This document shows, piece by piece, positions 42,846 through 50,798 of a stretch of DNA of 64,000 nucleotides. Every line of letters starts with the position of its first letter. Positions within the stretch are counted from its first letter, which is position 1. Made by a program: the position numbers and the translations under genes. This DNA comes from AWTP1-13 sp963797005 (lineage in GTDB: Bacteria; Pseudomonadota; Alphaproteobacteria; Rhizobiales; Hyphomicrobiaceae): the NCBI GenBank assembly GCA_963797005.1, contig CAWCOF010000010.1, positions 77,679-141,678 of the forward strand. Reading direction: 5' to 3'. The notes under the pieces were generated by a model. The model made no database searches and was not told the DNA's origin. It was given only the letters and a program-made list of their open reading frames with translations.

Positions 42846-43703
42846 CTATTGCCACCTGAGATCGAACGGCGTCAGCGACACGGCGGTGTCGCGGGGTGCC
42901 GCGGCGGTCGGCGACGCACCCTCCGCGCCGTAGAAGACGTCGGCTGAGACGCCGGAGACGGCGACGCCGGGCTTGGAGCGGTACACCATGTCGGTGCGCT
43001 CGATGGCGAGGCGTCCGTCCACCCAGGCGCGCAAGATCCCATTGGTCTCCTTGGGCGCGTTGAGCACGGTCTCCAGCTCGAGCTTGACCCAGCGGCCCTG
43101 CGGGAAATCGAAGGCCTCGCGCTCCGCGTTGAGGCGCTCGGTGTTGTCGCCGGTGGTGATGCGCAAGGTGGCGCCGCCGCCATGGTCGGCCCGCCAGGCG
43201 AGCCGCGCCAGGAAGCCGTCCGCCGACTTGCCGGTGTCGTCCGTGCCGCGGATGCCGGGCAGGACGCCGCCGCGATGGAAGGCAAAGCTCTCCGGCAGCA
43301 GCACGGAATAGCTCAGGCATACCGCGGTTTTGCCTTCGATCGCGCGCGGCTGCCAGGGGAAGCTGATGCCGCCCTTGGGCTGCGTCTCGCTCCAGGGCGA
43401 GCCCGAACCCTGCGGCAGCTTCACGTTGATGACGTTGCGGGCGGGTGCGCCCTTGAGCGGGCCGATGGCGAGGTTCTCGAGCAGGCCCGCGTCGTTGCCG
43501 CCGCCGCTCGACTGCAGGTCGGCGGCGGCAAGCACGACGCCGGCGCGCTCGAGCGCGAGGTTGGTCCCGTTGAGATAGCGCTCGGTGCACGGCGCGATGG
43601 CCGGCTTGAAGACGTAGGAGCGCAGCACGCCCACCAGCGCACTGACGGTGATGAGCACCGCCGCGGCGTTGAAGATGATCACCTTGGTGGCCGGCGTCTT
43701 CAT
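42846..43703 (-). CDS. Membrane-anchored polysaccharide-lyase-like (beta-jellyroll) protein
   Basis: A 285-residue protein with one N-terminal membrane segment (VIIFNAAAVLITVSALVGVL) and a periplasmic domain rich in beta strands. FAFHRGGVLPGIRGTDD and RWVKLELETVLN resemble the polysaccharide lyase 14/20 jellyroll, a fold that degrades acidic polysaccharides. The catalytic residues are not clear. The long linker (SSGGGNDAGLLENL) separates domain from anchor. I treat the family call as tentative. It is divergent from nothing nearby and stands 144 bp after the GlcD-like gene. Confidence 0.55.
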   Translation of the reverse strand: MKTPATKVIIFNAAAVLITVSALVGVLRSYVFKPAIAPCTERYLNGTNLALERAGVVLAAADLQSSGGGNDAGLLENLAIGPLKGAPARNVINVKLPQGSGSPWSETQPKGGISFPWQPRAIEGKTAVCLSYSVLLPESFAFHRGGVLPGIRGTDDTGKSADGFLARLAWRADHGGGATLRITTGDNTERLNAEREAFDFPQGRWVKLELETVLNAPKETNGILRAWVDGRLAIERTDMVYRSKPGVAVSGVSADVFYGAEGASPTAAAPRDTAVSLTPFDLRWQ

Positions 43704-43847
43704 CGTGTCTCCGGGAAGCGTGGACGGAAGGGCGCAAGACTCCTTCCCCGGCGGCTGCGCGCACTCACCGCTCTACCATCAGGCGCTAAAGGAAGTGCTA
43801 AACGCCGGTTAACGCCTGCCTGCGGGATGCGCAGGCCAGGGACGGCC

Positions 43848-45260
43848 TCAGGCGGACAGGATCTTGCCGGGGTTCATGATGCCGTGCGGATCGAGCGCGG
43901 TCTTGATGGCGCGCATGACGCTGAGGCCCTCGCCGAGCTCGGCCTTCAAGTACTTCATTTTGCCCTGGCCGATGCCGTGCTCGCCGGTGCAGGTGCCTTC
44001 CATGGCGATCGCGCGCTCGGCCAGCCGTTCCAGGAAGCCTTCGACCGCGGCCATCTCCTTGGCGTTGTTGAGGTCGAACACCGGCGTGGTGTGGAAGTTG
44101 CCGTCGCCGACGTGGCCGACGATGGGCGCGGTGAGGCCCGAGGCCTCGATGTCCTTTTGAGTCTCCACCACGCATTCGGCAAGCCGCGAGATCGGCACGC
44201 ACACGTCGGTCGCCAGCGCGTCCTTGCCGGGAAACACCGCCCGGATCGCCCAGTAGGCCTCGTGGCGCGCCTTCCACAGCCGCCGGCGCTCCTCCTCGCT
44301 CTCGGCCCAGTCGAAGCGGATGGCGCCTTCTGCCTCGGCCAGCGCCTTGAAGTTCTCGACCTGGTCGCGGGCGCCCGCCTCCGTGCCGTGGAATTCGAGG
44401 AACAGCGTCGGCTTCTCATCGAGGCCGAGCTTGGCGTAGGCGTTGACCACCTGGATCTGCGGCGGGTCGAGCAGCTCCATGCGCGCGATGCCGAGACCGA
44501 GCTGGATCGACTGGATCACGGCGTTGCAGGCGCCCTCCAAGGTATGGAAGGGGCAGACGGCGGAAAGAATCCGCTCGGGGATGCCGTAGAGGCGCACCGT
44601 GAGCTCTGTGAAGATGCCGAGCGTACCCTCTGAGCCCACCATCAGGCGCGTGAGGTCGTAGCCGGCGGCCGACTTGCGCGCGCGCTGCGCTGTCTTGACC
44701 ACAGAGCCATCGGCCAGCACGGCGGTGAGGTTGAGCACGTTCTCGCGCATGGTGCCGTAGCGCACGGCGGTGGTGCCCGACGCGCGTGTGGAAGCCATGC
44801 CGCCAATCGTCGCCTCCTCGGCGCCGGGATCGACCGGAAAGAACAAGCCCAGGTCGCGCAGGTAGTCGTTGAGCTGCTTGCGCGAGACGCCGGGCTCCAC
44901 GCGGGCATCGAGATCACGCTCGTTGACGGCGAGCACGCGGTTCATGCGGGAGAAGTCGAGCGACAGCCCGCCGCGCGGGGCATTGATGTGGCCTTCGAGC
45001 GATGTGCCGGCGCCAAACGGAACAAGTGGCACGCGATGCGTGGCCGCCACGCGCACCACCTCGCACACCTCGTCCTTGCTCTCGACCCAGATCACGGCGT
45101 CGGGCGGCTGATTGGGAATCCAGGTGATGGTGTTGGCGTGCTGGCGCCGGATCGCTTCGCCGGTCTGCAGCCGCTCGCCGAAGCGCTGGCGCAGGACGGC
45201 GATCGCGGTCGCGACATCGCCGGCCTTGTCCGCTTGCGCAGCCTTCACCGCGGTCACCAT
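43848..45260 (-). CDS. FAD-binding oxidase (GlcD / D-lactate dehydrogenase type)
   Basis: A 470-residue VAO-fold flavoprotein. FAD-binding segments are LVPFGAGTSLEGHI, GEEATIGGMASTRASGTTAVRYG-like (AEEATIGGMASTRASGTT here) and SEGTLGIFTELTVRL. The C-terminal FAD-linked oxidase domain has GHVGDGNFHTTPVFD and CTGEHGIGQGKMKYL with the conserved histidines. It oxidises a 2-hydroxyacid such as D-lactate or glycolate, giving electrons to the quinone pool. No GlcE/GlcF partner is seen, favouring a single-subunit D-lactate dehydrogenase. The start at 45260 fits family length. Confidence 0.88.
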   Translation of the reverse strand: MVTAVKAAQADKAGDVATAIAVLRQRFGERLQTGEAIRRQHANTITWIPNQPPDAVIWVESKDEVCEVVRVAATHRVPLVPFGAGTSLEGHINAPRGGLSLDFSRMNRVLAVNERDLDARVEPGVSRKQLNDYLRDLGLFFPVDPGAEEATIGGMASTRASGTTAVRYGTMRENVLNLTAVLADGSVVKTAQRARKSAAGYDLTRLMVGSEGTLGIFTELTVRLYGIPERILSAVCPFHTLEGACNAVIQSIQLGLGIARMELLDPPQIQVVNAYAKLGLDEKPTLFLEFHGTEAGARDQVENFKALAEAEGAIRFDWAESEEERRRLWKARHEAYWAIRAVFPGKDALATDVCVPISRLAECVVETQKDIEASGLTAPIVGHVGDGNFHTTPVFDLNNAKEMAAVEGFLERLAERAIAMEGTCTGEHGIGQGKMKYLKAELGEGLSVMRAIKTALDPHGIMNPGKILSA

Positions 45261-45442
45261 GTCTCCTCCCCGGTTGCCGCCGGTCTCGCGCGATGAGAAG
45301 GCGCAGTACCGGCCAGCTTCTCAACAATGTTCACACAGTCGTGTCGCGATGTGAAGCGCACGCTCACTTGTCGTGTGGCGGCGCAATCGCGATCTAGCCA
45401 ACAAGCGAGCTAAAGCGTGTCCGGCAAGGCGCGCCGAGGAGA

Positions 45443-45670
45443 ATGATCATGCTGAGTAAAGTCCAGCGCTGGCGCCGCAAGCGGCTGGTGGCCAGCAACG
45501 AGAATGCGCCCGATGCCGCATCTCGCGGCCACGAGACTGGTACGCCCGGCGACCGGGCGCTCGCCACCGGCGCGGCGCTGGCGGTGTCGCTCGATAACTC
45601 GCCGGCCGTCCTGGTGAGCATCTATGACTACGCGCACCGCTATCGCGACAAGGGCCGGCGCAGCGCCTGA
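45443..45670 (+). CDS. Short hypothetical protein
   Basis: A 75-residue reading frame with a good ribosome-binding site (GAGGAGAATG overlap at 45436-45445). A basic start (KVQRWRRKRLV) is followed by a neutral stretch and a basic end (YAHRYRDKGRRSA). I do not recognise a family. It is convergent with the M48 protease gene, 13 bp away. ATG 45443 or ATG 45449 could be used. Confidence 0.5.
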   Translation: MIMLSKVQRWRRKRLVASNENAPDAASRGHETGTPGDRALATGAALAVSLDNSPAVLVSIYDYAHRYRDKGRRSA

Positions 45671-45683
45671 GGCGCCTTCGGCC

Positions 45684-46742
45684 TCACGCGGCGGGTGCTT
45701 CCAGGGCGCCGGCATAGCGGCGCAGCGCGTCGACACGTGCGTCGATCGAGGGGTGCGTCGCGAACAGGCCGCTGACCCGCTGCGCCACCGGATTCTCGAT
45801 GAAGAACGCCTCCATGCGCGAGGGCACGTCGAGGCTGGCTTGGCCTTCGATCTTGCGCAGCGCGCGCACGAGGGCGTCGGGATTCTTGGTCAGCTCCGCG
45901 GAGCCTGCGTCCGCCAGGAACTCGCGTGAGCGCGACAGGGCGAGCCGGATCAAGGTCGAGACGCCCCAGGTGACAAGGATGATGGCAATGGCGACGGCAA
46001 TCGCCAGCACGGCCCCGCCGCCACCGCTGCTGCTGCGCCCGCCGCGCCGTCCCCCGCCGTTGTCGCCATCGCTGCCCCAGCCGCCGCTGGACCTGGTCGA
46101 GCCCCAGGGCCCGTCCGTCTTGGAGCGCGGCGCCCAGCCGTAGGGGAAATCCCAGCCGCGGATGATGAGGTCGCCGAAAAAGGCGAAGATGCCCGCGAAG
46201 ATGATGGCCACCACCATCAGCTGGGTGTCGCGGTTGCGGATGTGGGTGAGCTCGTGCGCCAGCACGGCCTCAAGCTCGTCCTCGCTCAGCGTGTCGACCA
46301 GGCCGCGGGTCACGGCCACGACGTATTGGCCCTCGCTGAGGCCGCTCGCGTAGGCGTTGAGCGCCGGCGTCTCCATGATCTGCAGCGCCGGCATCGGCAG
46401 GCCGCGCGAGATGCACAGGTTCTCCAGCACATTGTAGAGCTTGGGTGCTTGTGCGCGCGTGACGCTGCGGGCGCCCGTCGCCATGCCGATCAGCGTCTGG
46501 TGGGTGAAGTAGGCGACCCCGAACCAGGCGAGCGCGGCGAACATGGCGATCGGCCAGGAGCGGCCGAACTGGTGGGCTGCGCCCGCCACGATCTCCGCGA
46601 AGGTGCCGCCGAGGAAGGCGCTCCAGATCAGAAGGAGCGAGAACAGCAGCACGTGCAAGAGCGCCACGAAGCCTGCCAGCAGCAAGGCAGAGCGCACGCG
46701 GTTGGCCTGGATGTGTCCGTAGAGGCCGTAGGCTTGGAACAT
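45684..46742 (-). CDS. M48-family membrane metalloprotease (HtpX-like)
   Basis: A 352-residue protein with helices near residues 20-40, 55-75, 185-205 and 250-275. The zinc site HELTH is in LEAVLAHELTHIRNRDTQLM, with the third ligand likely Glu in SREFLADAGSAEL. A Gly/Ser/Arg-rich loop (residues ~215-245, low complexity) separates two membrane hairpins. HtpX-type proteases degrade misfolded membrane proteins. The LemA gene upstream on the same strand is a typical partner. The ribosome-binding site (GGGAGG) comes from the end of the repeat at 46751-46893. Confidence 0.88.
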   Translation of the reverse strand: MFQAYGLYGHIQANRVRSALLLAGFVALLHVLLFSLLLIWSAFLGGTFAEIVAGAAHQFGRSWPIAMFAALAWFGVAYFTHQTLIGMATGARSVTRAQAPKLYNVLENLCISRGLPMPALQIMETPALNAYASGLSEGQYVVAVTRGLVDTLSEDELEAVLAHELTHIRNRDTQLMVVAIIFAGIFAFFGDLIIRGWDFPYGWAPRSKTDGPWGSTRSSGGWGSDGDNGGGRRGGRSSSGGGGAVLAIAVAIAIILVTWGVSTLIRLALSRSREFLADAGSAELTKNPDALVRALRKIEGQASLDVPSRMEAFFIENPVAQRVSGLFATHPSIDARVDALRRYAGALEAPAA

Positions 46743-46750
46743 GCTGTGGC

Positions 46751-46893
46751 CTCCCTCTCCCCGCGCTCCGCCGACGTACCCTCGCACGCCATCAGCGCGG
46801 GGAGAGGGTCGGGGTGAGGGGCAGATGTAAACGCCGGAGCAAGGTGCTGCCCCTCACCCTAACCCTCTCCCCACTGAAGAGTGGGGAGAGGGA
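46751..46893. repeat. Composite CTCTCCCC repeat element (copy 1) between LemA and protease genes
   Basis: Two CTCTCCCC...GGGGAGAG hairpins flank a core of GGGGTGAGGGGCAG, GCCGGAGCAAG, CTGCCCCTCACCC. The same core occurs at 58414-58557 and 60113-60286. On the minus strand the element ends in GGAGAGGGAGG ten bases before the protease ATG, so it supplies that gene's ribosome-binding site. Confidence 0.8.
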
Positions 46894-46906
46894 ACACCTG
46901 CACCTA

Positions 46907-47473
46907 TCAGAACTTCACCTGCGGTGCGGCCGTCACGGCCTTGCGCTCCGCCTCGTCGAGGTTGAAGAACTCCTGCGCCGAGAAGCCCATGGGCTGGGCG
47001 AACAGCACGGCCGGGAAGCTCTCGCGCGTGGCGTTGTACTCGGCGGCCGCGTTGTTGAAGAAGCGGCGCGCGGCGGCGATCTTGTTTTCGAGATCGGAAA
47101 GCTCGCTCTGCAGCTGCTGGAAGCTCTGGTTGGCCTTGAGGTCGGGGTAGGCCTCGGCGAGCGCGAAGATCTGGCGCAGCGCGCCCTGCAACACGCCCTC
47201 GGCGGCGGCCTGGGCAGCGGGGCCCTGGGCGCTGACGGCGGCGTTGCGCGCCTTGACGACGTTCTCCAGCGTCTCCTTCTCGTGCGCGGCGTAGCCTTTG
47301 ACGGTCTCGACCAGGTTGGGCACGAGATCGTGGCGCTGCTTGAGCTGCACGTCGATGTCGGAGAAGGCCTGCCGGCAGCGCTGGCGCAGCGAGACGAGGC
47401 CGTTGTAGGTCGCAATGACCCACAGGACGACCAGCACGACGACGGCCAGTACGATCCAGCCCGCAATTCCCAT
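46907..47473 (-). CDS. lemA: LemA-family protein
   Basis: A 188-residue protein with an N-terminal membrane helix (GWIVLAVVVLVVLWVIATYNGLVSLRQ) and a long helical bundle: SDIDVQLKQRHDLVPNLVETVKGYAAHEKETLENVV, AEAYPDLKANQSFQQLQSELSDLENKIAAARRFFN and YNATRESFPAVLFA. This is the LemA signature. Function is unclear, but LemA genes are often next to HtpX/M48 proteases as here. The two genes share a strand, separated by a 165-bp gap filled by the repeat at 46751. Confidence 0.92.
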   Translation of the reverse strand: MGIAGWIVLAVVVLVVLWVIATYNGLVSLRQRCRQAFSDIDVQLKQRHDLVPNLVETVKGYAAHEKETLENVVKARNAAVSAQGPAAQAAAEGVLQGALRQIFALAEAYPDLKANQSFQQLQSELSDLENKIAAARRFFNNAAAEYNATRESFPAVLFAQPMGFSAQEFFNLDEAERKAVTAAPQVKF

Positions 47474-47502
47474 CGCAAACCTCCCTGAATAGCCGGGCCT
47501 AC

Positions 47503-47581
47503 CTAGTGGAGCGGATTTGACATTCGCTACCCACCCAGCCGCGTCCTCGCGAAGCGAATGTCAAATCCAAAGCTCCACTAG
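47503..47581. repeat. MITE-like palindrome, copy A
   Basis: 79 bp: CTAGTGGAGCGGATTTGACATTCGCT at one end and GCGAATGTCAAATCC...CTCCACTAG at the other, so almost the whole element is one inverted repeat. Termini start with CTAG. It lies 13 bp from a second element of similar design. Confidence 0.85.
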
Positions 47582-47594
47582 AACCCAACATTTG

Positions 47595-47671
47595 CTAGTG
47601 GTCCTTTCGATTCCAACATTCGCACCAGAGCGTGCCGAGAAGGGAAGCGAATGTTGGAATCGGACCACTAG
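47595..47671. repeat. MITE-like palindrome, copy B
   Basis: 77 bp with termini CTAGTGGTCC and GGACCACTAG and inner arms GATTCCAACATTCGC / GCGAATGTTGGAATC. It shares the CTAGTGG...ATTCGC scheme with copy A, but the arm sequence differs (FATTCCAAC versus ATTTGAC), so the two are sister elements rather than a simple duplicate. Confidence 0.85.
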
Positions 47672-47759
47672 CACGATTGCCGGCGCCCCTGTTAAGATTC
47701 GGTTAACCTTCGGCGGCCAGATTCGATGGCGACGGCAGCAGCAGGCCGGCCGAGGCTCC

Positions 47760-48722
47760 ATGCAGGGCGCGACGCTCGAGGCAATCCTGGACGATGGCGC
47801 GCTGCCGCTGGCGCATGACCTTGGGCGTACGATCGCGGCGTGGTTCGATGCGCTCACGCACGAGCGCGGCGCTGCCCAACACACGCTCGACGCCTACGAG
47901 CGCGACCTGCGCCAGTTCCTGGGCTGGCTCAAGGGCGAGCTCGGCCATGCGCCCTGCCTCGCCGACCTTGCCCGACTCGATGCCAAGCGCTTCCGCGCGT
48001 TCATGGCGCACCGGCGCCGCGCCGGGTTCTCGAGCCGCTCCCTGGCGCGCACCATGTCGGCGCTGCGCTCCTTCTTCCGCTGGCTCGAAGCCGAGGAGGT
48101 CGTGAAGAACCGCGGCGTGCGGCAGGTCGCCCTGCCGAAGGTGCCGCATGGCATCCCCAAGCCGCTCACCGTTGCCAGGGCTGCCGCCGTGGTCGATGCC
48201 GGGCCGGGCGCGGAGCTCGACTGGATCGCGGCGCGCGATGCCGCGGTGCTGCTGCTGCTCTACGGGTCTGGCCTGCGCATCTCCGAGGCGCTGGGCCTCA
48301 CACGCAGCGAAGCGCCGGTGGAGGGCCGTGACATGCTGCGCATCACGGGCAAGGGCGGCAAGGAGCGGCTGGCCCCGGTTCTGCCGGTCACGCAGGCTGC
48401 GGTCGCGCGCTACCTCGCGCTGTGCCCGTTTCCGCTCGAACCGGACGGGCCGCTCTTCCGCGGCGCCAAGGGCGGGCGGCTGAGCCCCCGCATCGTCCAG
48501 CTCGCCATGGAGCGCCTGCGGGAGGCGCTCGATCTCCCCGAGACGGCGACCCCGCATGCGCTTCGCCACTCGTTCGCCACCCATCTGCTCTCCGCCGGCG
48601 CGGATCTCAGGCAGATCCAGGAGCTGCTGGGCCACGCCAGCCTGTCGACGACGCAGGTCTACACGGAGGTGGACCGCGACCGGCTGCTTGCCGTCTATGA
48701 CGCGGCCCATCCGCGCGCCTGA
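47760..48722 (+). CDS. xerC: Tyrosine recombinase XerC
   Basis: A 320-residue site-specific recombinase that, with XerD, resolves chromosome dimers at dif. The N-terminal SAM-like core-binding domain (HTLDAYERDLRQFLGWL, ARTMSALRSFFRWLE) is followed by the catalytic domain with Arg in YGSGLRISEALGL, Lys in GKGGKERLAPVLP, His-x-x-Arg in PHALRHSFATHLL, His in LLGHASLSTTQ and nucleophile Tyr301 in QVYTEVD. All catalytic residues are intact. A genome-maintenance role is more likely than a mobile-element integrase, since no cargo or att site flanks it. ATG 47760 is the start. Confidence 0.88.
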   Translation: MQGATLEAILDDGALPLAHDLGRTIAAWFDALTHERGAAQHTLDAYERDLRQFLGWLKGELGHAPCLADLARLDAKRFRAFMAHRRRAGFSSRSLARTMSALRSFFRWLEAEEVVKNRGVRQVALPKVPHGIPKPLTVARAAAVVDAGPGAELDWIAARDAAVLLLLYGSGLRISEALGLTRSEAPVEGRDMLRITGKGGKERLAPVLPVTQAAVARYLALCPFPLEPDGPLFRGAKGGRLSPRIVQLAMERLREALDLPETATPHALRHSFATHLLSAGADLRQIQELLGHASLSTTQVYTEVDRDRLLAVYDAAHPRA

Positions 48723-48803
48723 TGCCGTCCCGGCCACACGGCTGCCTTGGCAACGAGCCAGCATCGCCTGGCCATAGATAGGTTGCCGGACCGGAGTTTC
48801 CGT

Positions 48804-49808
48804 GTGCGCCTGATACGAACCTTCCTGCTCGGCGTCGCGCTCGTGATCGCGCAGGCGGCGGCTGTTGCCGCGGAGGCGCCAGGCTGCCGCGGCAAGAACA
48901 TGCTCGAGGAGATGAAGGTTACCGATCCCGCCCTGCACGCGCGCATCATGGCGATGTCGGAGGCGACGCCCAACGCCAATGCTTTGCTCTGGAAGATCGA
49001 GCGCGCGGGCACCCCCGTCTCCTACCTGTTCGGCACGATGCACCTGACCGACGACCGCATCAACACGTTGCCGCCCGCCGTCGAGGCTGCCGTGAAGGGC
49101 GCGCGCAGGCTGATTCTGGAAGTCGGCGACCTGTCGGGCGCGAACTTTGCGAAAGCTTTTACGAAGGCGCGCGAGCTCATCCTGTTCACCGACGGGCGCC
49201 GGCTGGAGCAGCTCCTGAGCGAAGACGAATACGCCATGCTCGCCCGCTTGTTGCAGCGGTCCGGATTTCCGTCCGAGGTGGCGGGTGCCTTCCGTCCCTG
49301 GGTGGCGACGCTGCTGCTCGCCCTGTCCGATTGCGAGCGCCGCCGCGTCAGCGAAGGGCTGCTTCCGCTCGACATGCGCCTTGCCAGGGACGCGCGCGCG
49401 CGCGGGGTCGGCGTCACGGGCCTTGAGAGCCTGGACCAGCAGTTTCGCGCCATGGCCGAGGTGCCGGAGGCCGATCAGGTCCAGATGCTGAGAGCGAGCC
49501 TTCGCACCTACGATCGGATCGACGATGTCGTCGAGACCACGGTGCTGCTCTATCTCGGACGGCAGATCGGCGCCGTGTGGCCGTTCCAGCTGGCGCTGGC
49601 CGAGAAGTTCGGCGTGGCGCCCGAGGTGTTCAATTCGGCGGAGCAGAGCCTCGTCTTCTCGCGCAATCTCGGCATGCGGGACAAGGCGCTGGAGGCGCTG
49701 GCCGAGGGCGGCGTCGTCATTGCCGTGGGTGCCCTGCACCTGCCGGGCAAGCGGGGGCTGGTGGCGCTCTTCCGCGAGGCAGGCTACACGCTGACGGCTG
49801 TGGAGTAA
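48804..49808 (+). CDS. TraB/GumN-family protein (exported)
   Basis: A 334-residue protein with signal peptide VRLIRTFLLGVALVIAQAAAVAAEA. The TraB/GumN core follows: VSYLFGTMHLTDDRINTLPPAVEAAV with the conserved Gly-Thr-x-His, then LDMRLARDARARGVGVTGLESLDQQ and the end GGVVIAVGALHLPGKRGLVALFREAGY. The paired GTxH and GALHLPG motifs are thought to bind metal in a Tiki-like protease fold. GTG 48804 after GGAG places the signal peptide at the terminus. A TTG at 48747 is in frame, but would bury it. Confidence 0.87.
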   Translation: MRLIRTFLLGVALVIAQAAAVAAEAPGCRGKNMLEEMKVTDPALHARIMAMSEATPNANALLWKIERAGTPVSYLFGTMHLTDDRINTLPPAVEAAVKGARRLILEVGDLSGANFAKAFTKARELILFTDGRRLEQLLSEDEYAMLARLLQRSGFPSEVAGAFRPWVATLLLALSDCERRRVSEGLLPLDMRLARDARARGVGVTGLESLDQQFRAMAEVPEADQVQMLRASLRTYDRIDDVVETTVLLYLGRQIGAVWPFQLALAEKFGVAPEVFNSAEQSLVFSRNLGMRDKALEALAEGGVVIAVGALHLPGKRGLVALFREAGYTLTAVE

Positions 49809-49811
49809 GGT

Positions 49812-49923
49812 GTCATCCCGGAATTTCGCGAAGCGAAATATCCGGGACCCAGGGAAAAGATCGCTTGAGCAAGTGACTGCTGGGTCCCGGCTCTCCGCGC
49901 AGGCGCGCTACGGCCGGGATGAC
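49812..49923. repeat. GTCATCCCGG repeat, reverse orientation to 1198-1313
   Basis: 112 bp: GTCATCCCGG, hairpin AATTTCGCGAAGCGAAAT, CCGGGACCCAGGG, spacer, CTGGGTCCCGG, second hairpin CGCGCAGGCGCG, CCGGGATGAC. The order of the two hairpins is the inverse of the 1198-1313 element. Confidence 0.85.
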
Positions 49924-49969
49924 AGGCGGCGGCAGTGGTAGGTAGAGAGCCGAGCAGAGGAGAACATCA

Positions 49970-50665
49970 ATGACCAAGACCGCCCTCATCGTCGGCACCG
50001 GATCGGGCATCAGCGCCGCCTTCGCGCGTGCGCTCCATGGCGACGGCTACAGGATCGCGCTCTCGGCGCGCGACACGGGCAAGCTCGCGGGCCTTGCCAA
50101 GGAGACCGGCGCGGTCCTCGTCAGTGCCGATGTTGCGAAGCCGGACTCGGTTGCGGCCCTGTTCGCGGAAGCCGACCGCGTGCTGGGTCCGCTCGATGTG
50201 GTGCTCTACAACGCCAGCTATCGTACGCGCGGACCGTTTCTCGACCTCGATCCCGCCGAGGTGGCGCGGACCATGGAGGTGTCCGCCTTCGGCGGCTTCC
50301 TCGTCGGGCAGCAGGCGGCCAGGCGCATGGTGCAGAGGGGGCAAGGCGCGATCTTCTTCACAGGGGCCTCGGCCAGCGTCAAGGGCTACGCCCAGTCGGC
50401 GCCGTTCGCCATGGGCAAGTTTGCGCTTCGCGGGCTGGCCCAGTCGATGGCGCGCGAGCTGCAGGGCAAGGGCATCCACGTGGCGCATTTCGTCATCGAC
50501 GGCGGCGTGAAAAGCGCCGAGCGCGGCCGGCCCGGCGACGCAGCTTCGCCCGACAGCCTGCTAGACCCGGACGCCATCGCCCAGACCTACCTGGCCGTGC
50601 TCAAGCAGCCGCGTAGCGCCTGGAGCCTCGAGGTCGAGGTGCGGCCGTGGGTGGAGCGGTTCTAG
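49970..50665 (+). CDS. Atypical short-chain dehydrogenase/reductase (Tyr replaced by Phe)
   Basis: A 231-residue Rossmann-fold protein. The nucleotide-binding loop is ALIVGTGSGISAAFARAL, and VLYNASYRTRGPF gives the NNAG-like strand. The catalytic YxxxK reads FAMGK (Phe146, Lys150) after GASASVKGYAQSAP; the usual Tyr is absent, although Ser134/Ser136 and Lys remain. Tyr140 or Tyr of another copy might substitute. The tail (SLLDPDAIAQTYLAVLKQPRSAWSLEVEVRPW) matches a subfamily with the same Phe, so this is a subfamily trait rather than a random loss. The substrate is unknown. Confidence 0.82.
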   Translation: MTKTALIVGTGSGISAAFARALHGDGYRIALSARDTGKLAGLAKETGAVLVSADVAKPDSVAALFAEADRVLGPLDVVLYNASYRTRGPFLDLDPAEVARTMEVSAFGGFLVGQQAARRMVQRGQGAIFFTGASASVKGYAQSAPFAMGKFALRGLAQSMARELQGKGIHVAHFVIDGGVKSAERGRPGDAASPDSLLDPDAIAQTYLAVLKQPRSAWSLEVEVRPWVERF

Positions 50666-50798
50666 GCGGTCTCGACGAGCGGATTGTCCTCAGACGTCCG
50701 CTAAAAGCGAGCCGTCGTTTGGGTAGAATTGATTGGTAGGCCAAACTATTCTATAACCGTCGCACAACGGCGAGACCCTTCCGTCCGTGGGGCCCCTC

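Noticed and set aside
47760..48722. Mobile-element integrase
   Set aside because: The catalytic set and length fit chromosomal XerC, and no attachment-site repeats or cargo flank the gene.
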